Shown here in pieces: positions 30,243 to 33,548 of a stretch of DNA of 33,548 nucleotides. The position numbers and the translations under genes are program-made. Origin of the DNA: a virus; the IMG/VR virus record IMGVR_UViG_3300048929_000461, positions 1 through 33,548 of that record; one strand, given 5' to 3'. The notes below the pieces were generated by a model. That model had not been told where the DNA came from. It saw nothing but the letters and a program-made list of their open reading frames with translations, and ran no database searches. Every line of letters begins with the position of its first letter. Position 1 is the first letter of the stretch.

Positions 30243-30719
30243 ACGGGAAAAGCCACCACCCAAACCACCCGCGTCAACGGGAAGCGCGTTGTGATCCGCA
30301 CAAGTGCCAAGGGCAAGTTGACTGTGGCCGATGCCCCCATCAAGGAAAGCGAAGGGCAGGCGGCCCAGGTTCGCGCCCTGCGGTCGCTGCCGGAGTACGG
30401 CCGCCAGTTCCTGCTGGCCGGCGATATGAACAGCGCCAAGCGAGGCCCACGCGCACAGGCTGATGCTATCGCAACCGGCATGACGCCAGGGGAGGCCGAT
30501 CTGCGGATCTATCTCATGGGCGGCGTACTGCGGATGATCGAAAACAAGGTCGGCAAGGGTCGGCTGTCGCCGGCTCAGGTCGCGCGCCACGCTTCGTTGG
30601 CCAAGTTGGGGCATCCAGTTGAGGTGGTCCGGTTTACGTCCACAGGTGAGGCGGCAAGCAAGGCCGTATCACTCGTTAAAGGCTGGCTGGCCGACAACGA
30701 CAACGCCAAGAAGCAATAA
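30243..30719 (+). CDS. Hypothetical phage protein with apparent ACG start
   Basis: A 158-residue protein. A full phage leader (hairpin, CACCACG, GAGGAGACAGCC) runs straight into ACG where every similar gene has ATG. The only other in-frame start is a GTG at 30186, ahead of the hairpin, without a ribosome-binding site. The body (VRALRSLPEYGRQFLLAGDM, then ADLRIYLMGGVLRMIENKVG and PVEVVRFTSTGEAASKAVSLVKGWL) is well-formed and ends ADNDNAKKQ. So the gene either uses ACG, at low efficiency, or is silenced by one T-to-C change. No domain is recognised. Confidence 0.6.
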   Translation, partial: TGKATTQTTRVNGKRVVIRTSAKGKLTVADAPIKESEGQAAQVRALRSLPEYGRQFLLAGDMNSAKRGPRAQADAIATGMTPGEADLRIYLMGGVLRMIENKVGKGRLSPAQVARHASLAKLGHPVEVVRFTSTGEAASKAVSLVKGWLADNDNAKKQ

Positions 30720-30722
30720 CGG

Positions 30723-30735
30723 CGCCTACCAAGCG
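30723..30735 (+). promoter_or_regulatory. Weak ACCAA-loop hairpin (gene at 30758)
   Basis: CGC-CTACCAA-GCG: loop of the family but only 3 bp of stem. It is followed by CACCACAGAGGAGACG and the start at 30758. Confidence 0.35.
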
Positions 30736-30757
30736 ATAGCACCACAGAGGAGACGAT

Positions 30758-31669
30758 ATGGCCAGACATGGATCACTTGCAGAGCAGTTGGCGGCGGTGC
30801 GCCGCTTTGCCACTGAACCCGATCATCAGCCCGAGCCGCTACAGACCAATTGGTCAGTTGTTGCCGCGAACGACAACAATCCGGATGATGTCGAGGATCT
30901 CAAGCATGACCGCAAAAGGCTGGTCACGCCGTCGGTAGCGGAAATCATGAGGAACGTTGCATCAGGTGAAGTGGAGAAAAACGAAGAAGGGCAGACGATT
31001 CGCATCGGCCGACTTCGTTTCAGTGACGGGAACCAGACCGAAAGAGCGTTCAGGCTTACGATCGACGGAGGCGTTGAGGAATATGCCGCAAGGATGCCAG
31101 CAGGTGCGATGCTTGGTTCACGCGACAAGGTTGACGTTGCGCTTGGCGGCGACGAAAACCCACGTGAGGTGATCGAGAGCAACAACTACTTCGCCGAGAT
31201 GCTGGACACCAAGAAGCCCAGATACCTGACCGGAAAGAAGCACAACGGCCCGCGTGTGAGGATGACGGCAGAAGAAGCCAGATCGGAGCTAACCAAGGCC
31301 TACGCCAACACCGACATGAGCAAGGTTACTTTCACTCGCTGCCCTGATGGTCTTCCGTGTGGCTCCGCAAGGATCGCAGATAGCTTCCTGGGAATGCAAA
31401 AGACCACATGCGCAGGTGGCGGTTCGATGATGTGGCAGGACATAGTCACTGCAACGGCCGAACGCAAAGAGTGGTTCGATGCGTTAGATCAGCTCAAGGA
31501 AAAGGATCGCCTCGCTCTGAACGCATCCATATCTGCGGAGAACTACGCAGACATCGGTGTGGCCTTGGGCCAGACGCGCACCTACGCTGATAAAAAGAAC
31601 GGAGGACGGAAAGCCTTAATGGCTGCAAACGATAATCTCATGTCAGCGATACGAAAATTTTCAGCTTAG
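30758..31669 (+). CDS. Hypothetical phage protein (303 aa)
   Basis: A 303-residue protein of unknown function. ANDN occurs near both ends (VAANDNNPDD, AANDNLMSAI). The middle has a stretch with RLRFSDGNQTERAFRLTIDGGVEEYAARMPAGAMLG, probably a beta domain, and a Cys pair (CPDGLPCG). The gene follows a leader with CACCACAGAGGAGACG. It is the last protein gene before the structured RNA and tRNA region and has no terminator of its own, so the transcript should continue through that region to 32056. Confidence 0.65.
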   Translation: MARHGSLAEQLAAVRRFATEPDHQPEPLQTNWSVVAANDNNPDDVEDLKHDRKRLVTPSVAEIMRNVASGEVEKNEEGQTIRIGRLRFSDGNQTERAFRLTIDGGVEEYAARMPAGAMLGSRDKVDVALGGDENPREVIESNNYFAEMLDTKKPRYLTGKKHNGPRVRMTAEEARSELTKAYANTDMSKVTFTRCPDGLPCGSARIADSFLGMQKTTCAGGGSMMWQDIVTATAERKEWFDALDQLKEKDRLALNASISAENYADIGVALGQTRTYADKKNGGRKALMAANDNLMSAIRKFSA

Positions 31670-31686
31670 GGTAGGGAAAACGCGAT

Positions 31687-31897
31687 CTCGGAGAGAGTAA
31701 TGTGAAGGGGTGGCGCAACGTAGTTGCGAACCCCACTGCACTCCGAGCGCTCTAAGCGTCGGACCCATCGCCATGCTGCACTTGTTGCAGCCTCTGAGCT
31801 TTGGGTAACTATCGCCGCCCCAATCCTCTGCTTGCAAGCTTGGCCCTGAATTGACAGGCATCCGCTGTGGACGCGCAGTGGTGGGCGGGTAACTATC
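31687..31897 (+). ncRNA. Structured RNA region upstream of the tRNA
   Basis: No open frame, but dense nested pairing. CTCGGAG (31687) with CTCCGAG (31741) encloses GGGGT/ACCCC (31707, 31730) and CGCAAC/GTTGCG (31714, 31723). Then CGCT/AGCG (31748, 31755). Then ACCCA/TGGGT (31763, 31802) around GCTGCA/TGCAGC (31775, 31786). Then CCGCCC/GGGCGG (31815, 31883) enclosing CCTG/CAGG and CCGCTG/CAGTGG, which is a cloverleaf-like unit of about 73 bases. That unit and the tRNA are each preceded by GGGTAACTATC (31803-31813, 31887-31897). It may be a novel structured RNA, or decayed tRNA genes. Confidence 0.45.
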
Positions 31898-31898
31898 A

Positions 31899-31975
31899 CG
31901 TGGAGTCGAGCAGACCGGTAGCTCGCCAGCCTCATAAGCTGGAGGCCGTGAGTTCAAATCTCACCTCCGCAACCG
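31899..31975 (+). tRNA. Initiator-like tRNA-Met(CAU) encoded by the phage
   Basis: A complete cloverleaf: acceptor CGTGGAG/CTCCGCA, D arm GAGC/GCTC with GG in the loop, anticodon arm CCAGC-CTCATAA-GCTGG with anticodon CAT, T arm GTGAG-TTCAAAT-CTCAC, then A-CCG. The C1-A72 mismatch and A11-T24 pair are initiator hallmarks. The third hallmark, three G-C pairs at the base of the anticodon loop, is not kept: pairs 29-41 to 31-39 are A-T, G-C, C-G. The 3' end reads CCG rather than CCA, so CCA must be added after processing. It is not at a prophage border and does not look like an attachment site. Confidence 0.85.
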
Positions 31976-32056
31976 CTCCCATGCGCGTTCTCCTCCGCTT
32001 GCATGGTGATCGTGCGGCCCGTTCCCTTGGTTGGTTGAGCGGGCCGCTTTTGTTTT
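31976..32056 (+). ncRNA. tRNA trailer: candidate two-hairpin sRNA
   Basis: Hairpin 1: CCATGC-GCG (31979-31987), loop TTCTCCTC, CGC-TT-GCATGG (31996-32006). The loop contains TCTCCTC (31989-31995), the exact complement of the phage ribosome-binding site GAGGAGA. Hairpin 2 is the terminator with loop containing TTGGTTGGTTG (32027-32037), complementary to the ACCAA loops of the leaders. The order of the two loops fits antiparallel pairing with a leader. Cleavage at the tRNA 3' end would release this RNA. Confidence 0.4.
32014..32056 (+). terminator. Strong Rho-independent terminator with 18-base loop
   Basis: GCGGCCCG (32014-32021) pairs perfectly with CGGGCCGC (32040-32047), followed by TTTTGTTTT. 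The loop is unusually long for such a terminator and holds TTGGTTGGTTG. Confidence 0.9.
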
Positions 32057-32070
32057 GATGGGTGTGTGGT

Positions 32071-32331
32071 CTAGGCCAACCCTTCCTTTACCCAAGCTTC
32101 ATAGATTGTTGTGACGTTAGCCATGTCGATTGGCTGGCCTAACCCCTCTACCCAGACAGTTACGCTATCGTGGGCTCCAGATTTTTCTGCATCTACAGCC
32201 TCCTTGAAAGCCACTTTGGCGGGCTTCAAGTCGAGCTCTCTAGCATCCTGAGGGTCATCAGTTTCGCGAATGATTACCCTAGCATCGGCGTCGGGGCTCA
32301 CGTCTTTATACCAGGCTCGATATATCTCCAT
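32071..32331 (-). CDS. Small hypothetical protein on the opposite strand (86 aa)
   Basis: An 86-residue acidic protein (MEIYRAWYKDVSPDADARVIIRETDDPQDARELDLKP in outline; C-terminus GLGQPIDMANVTTIYEAWVKEGL). It looks like a compact alpha/beta fold; no family is recognised. GGAGACG lies 11 bases upstream of the ATG. It is convergent with the RNA region and divergent from the HNH gene, so it has its own promoter near 32340-32380. A lysogenic-conversion gene is possible. Confidence 0.6.
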   Translation of the reverse strand: MEIYRAWYKDVSPDADARVIIRETDDPQDARELDLKPAKVAFKEAVDAEKSGAHDSVTVWVEGLGQPIDMANVTTIYEAWVKEGLA

Positions 32332-32389
32332 TTTCTTACGTCTCCATTTCTAATGATGGCATGGATCGCATCTTAATATGGTGGTTGCA

Positions 32390-32707
32390 ATGCCCAAACC
32401 CTACGGCCGCTCGGCCGAAGCTGCGCTCTACCGTCGAATGTACAAGACGGCACAATGGCAGCGTTTACGTGAGGCGCAGCTTGCTGCCGAGCCGCTATGC
32501 CGGTTCTGCTTGGCGATTGAGGATGTCACAGAGGCAACGACGTGTGACCACGTCAAGCCGCACAAGGGCGACGAGGCTTTGTTCTACGACCCGAGCAACC
32601 TGCAATCACTTTGCGCTCCATGCCACGACAAGCTGAAGGCTCGCATCGAGCGAGGCCAGCATGCCGTAGTCATTGGTGTTGATGGCTATCCGGTGGAGGT
32701 AGGCTGA
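32390..32707 (+). CDS. HNH endonuclease of the packaging module
   Basis: A 105-residue HNH nuclease. The Cys pair CRFC and the pair CAPC bind the structural zinc; the catalytic core is CDHVKPHKGD, then PSNLQSLCAPCHDKLK. Stand-alone HNH proteins next to the terminase are needed with it for cos cleavage in HK97-like phages, which fits the gene order here. I prefer ATG 32390 (GGTGG 5 bases upstream, typical MPK start); ATG 32378 would add 4 residues. The stop overlaps the next start (TGATG). Confidence 0.88.
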   Translation: MPKPYGRSAEAALYRRMYKTAQWQRLREAQLAAEPLCRFCLAIEDVTEATTCDHVKPHKGDEALFYDPSNLQSLCAPCHDKLKARIERGQHAVVIGVDGYPVEVG

Positions 32708-33030
32708 TGATGCGTGGCACTGGCAAGACTAAGGCCATGGTGATGGCTCTGCCCAACGATGGCGCATGTATCGTGGTGCATACTGGACCAATGGTTCGAT
32801 ACGTAGAGCAGATGATCTACGCCCTGCGCGGCAAAGACTTGATGAAGCGCTGCAGGGTTATCAGCGTAGCCCGCCAGCATGATGCTGATCGCCTTCAAGG
32901 GTTGCGTATGCGGACGTTCGTTGACCATGCCTTCTGGTGGTTGGCCCGTGATCTCCACCTTGTGCGCCGCGTCGAGTGTCTCGTCGATCGCATCAACTAT
33001 CAGTTTCCCGGCATGAAGGCGGTTGCTTAA
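32707..33030 (+). CDS. Short P-loop protein between HNH and terminase
   Basis: A 107-residue protein with RGTGKTKAMVMALP at its very N-terminus, a Walker A sequence, followed by an alternating alpha/beta region (ACIVVHTGPMVRYVEQMIYALRG, then RVISVARQHDADRLQGLRM and FVDHAFWWLARDLHLVRRV). It resembles the first third of an ATPase core, with D-H in place of an acidic Walker B pair. It is complete, with stop-start coupling to the HNH gene, so it is not an obvious fragment. A packaging accessory role is inferred from position only. Start could be ATG 32707 or 32710. Confidence 0.65.
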   Translation: MMRGTGKTKAMVMALPNDGACIVVHTGPMVRYVEQMIYALRGKDLMKRCRVISVARQHDADRLQGLRMRTFVDHAFWWLARDLHLVRRVECLVDRINYQFPGMKAVA

Positions 33031-33093
33031 TTTAGCACTCGAAGAAACATCGAGAAATATTTGTTTTAATTATACAATAATTGAAATAGCAGT

Positions 33094-33122
33094 TGACATA
33101 TTCTCCAGTATGTGGCATGATC
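33094..33122 (+). promoter_or_regulatory. Possible promoter for the terminase genes
   Basis: TTGACA (33094-33099), a 17-base spacer, CATGAT (33117-33122). The -35 is perfect and the -10 fits in 5 of 6 positions with TATGAT-like use. It lies in an AT-rich stretch between the P-loop gene and the terminase. It has no ACAAATTTGT operator. Confidence 0.5.
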
Positions 33123-33129
33123 AAGGGTT

Positions 33130-33184
33130 TTGGCCGTCGGGGGGGGTCGCAAAGTCGACGATCGCCTCGGCCAAGGACCGCCGG
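33130..33184. other. Possible cos region
   Basis: A run of eight G (33139-33146) lies between TTGGCCG (33130-33136) and CGGCCAA (33178-33184), a 7-bp inverted repeat, just upstream of the small terminase gene and downstream of the HNH gene. This is the usual place of cos in HNH-containing phages, and G-rich overhangs are common. No direct evidence of cleavage. Confidence 0.3.
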
Positions 33185-33259
33185 GGTAACGCAATTCAAA
33201 TGCAAACACAGATTTTTGCCTAGAGCGTGCGCAAGCGCGCGTGCGCGAGGGGATTCCGC

Positions 33260-33548
33260 ATGTCTGATAAGAAAAGCCGCGTCGACAGCGTTGATGAGGC
33301 CGTGAGAATTGCCTCTGCGGCTTCTGAGGAGATCCAGTTTCCTGAAAACGTGCCGCTCGACGACGGCGACGTCCCATTTTTCAAGAATGTCATTGCCGAA
33401 TATGCCCGCGCCGATTGGTCGGCGCACCAGCTTGAAATTGCCGCGATGCTTGCCCGCACGATGGCAGACCTAGTGAGGGAGCAAGACCTGCTTCGCACTG
33501 AGGGCTCGGTCGCAGTCACTGAAAAAGGGACGCCCGTAGCCAACCCAC
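33260..33548 (+). CDS. Phage terminase small subunit (partial, runs off the window)
   Basis: The first 96 residues of a small terminase of the P27-like type, which recognises phage DNA for packaging and hands it to the large subunit. The N-terminus is polar. The helical part FFKNVIAEYARADWSAHQLEIAAMLARTMADLVREQDLL is followed by TEGSVAVTEKGTPVANP, the typical 'G-x-V-x-x-x-x-x-G-x-x-x-NP' hairpin of this family. GAGGGGATTCCGC precedes the ATG. The gene continues beyond base 33548; the large terminase should follow. Confidence 0.8.
   Translation, partial: MSDKKSRVDSVDEAVRIASAASEEIQFPENVPLDDGDVPFFKNVIAEYARADWSAHQLEIAAMLARTMADLVREQDLLRTEGSVAVTEKGTPVANP

Noticed and set aside
31899-31975. The tRNA as a second prophage attachment site
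   Set aside because: It is complete, differs from the tRNA-Lys fragment at 903 and is followed by phage packaging genes, so it lies inside the prophage.
1-33548. CRISPR arrays, insertion sequences, rRNA
   Set aside because: No regularly spaced identical repeats, no transposase motif and no rRNA sequence were seen on either strand.

Overview
The window is the left end of an integrated temperate phage in an alphaproteobacterial (Rhizobiales-like) chromosome. The evidence is the GC-rich codon use, small proteins of a type I associate with rhizobia (27305-27687), and a tyrosine integrase lying beside the displaced 3' half of a tRNA-Lys(UUU) gene (903-951). Bases 1 to about 902 are host DNA with one DUF1003 gene. 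Everything to the right is prophage. The prophage runs past the end of the window, which stops inside the small terminase gene (33260 onward), so no head or tail genes are seen.

Layout. A leftward operon (3845 to 1103) carries small early proteins, an excisionase and the integrase. A lysogeny switch follows (3907-6046), with two repressor-like genes, palindromic operators and divergent promoters. The rightward early region (6101-25630) holds a recombination and replication module: a Sak4-like RecA/AAA protein, a DUF669 ssDNA-binding protein, a phage DnaN clamp, a Cas4/RecB-like nuclease with a likely Fe-S cluster, a sigma-like factor, an SF2 helicase, a Gp157-family protein, three DNA methyltransferases (MT-A70, an NPPF-type N6 enzyme, a C5 enzyme with a repeat array) and a PrimPol-RepA ATPase fusion. 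Cargo genes are wedged between these. They include membrane proteins on the opposite strand (12439, 17093, 19308, 20659), a membrane-anchored protein with a possible FlgO-like domain (14485), a coiled-coil membrane protein (25736) and an OLD-type ATPase-TOPRIM protein (27926). Several resemble defence or superinfection-exclusion genes. A last short operon (30243-31669) runs into a structured RNA region, an initiator-type tRNA and a strong terminator. HNH, P-loop and small terminase genes begin the packaging module.

The most unusual signal is at RNA level. Many early genes share a leader made of a hairpin whose stem varies but whose loop reads (C)CACCAA or close to it, then CACCACA, then a GAGGAGAC ribosome-binding site. 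The trailer after the initiator-like tRNA (31976-32056) can fold into two hairpins. The first shows UCUCCUC, a perfect complement of GAGGAGA. The second shows UUGGUUGGUUG, complementary to the ACCAA loops. The two segments lie in the right antiparallel order. I propose a phage-encoded sRNA controlling a phage-wide set of leaders. This is inference from sequence and has not been tested.

A second phage-wide signal is the tetrapeptide A/S/P-N-D-N. It occurs in most core phage proteins with varied synonymous codons and is absent from the cargo proteins.
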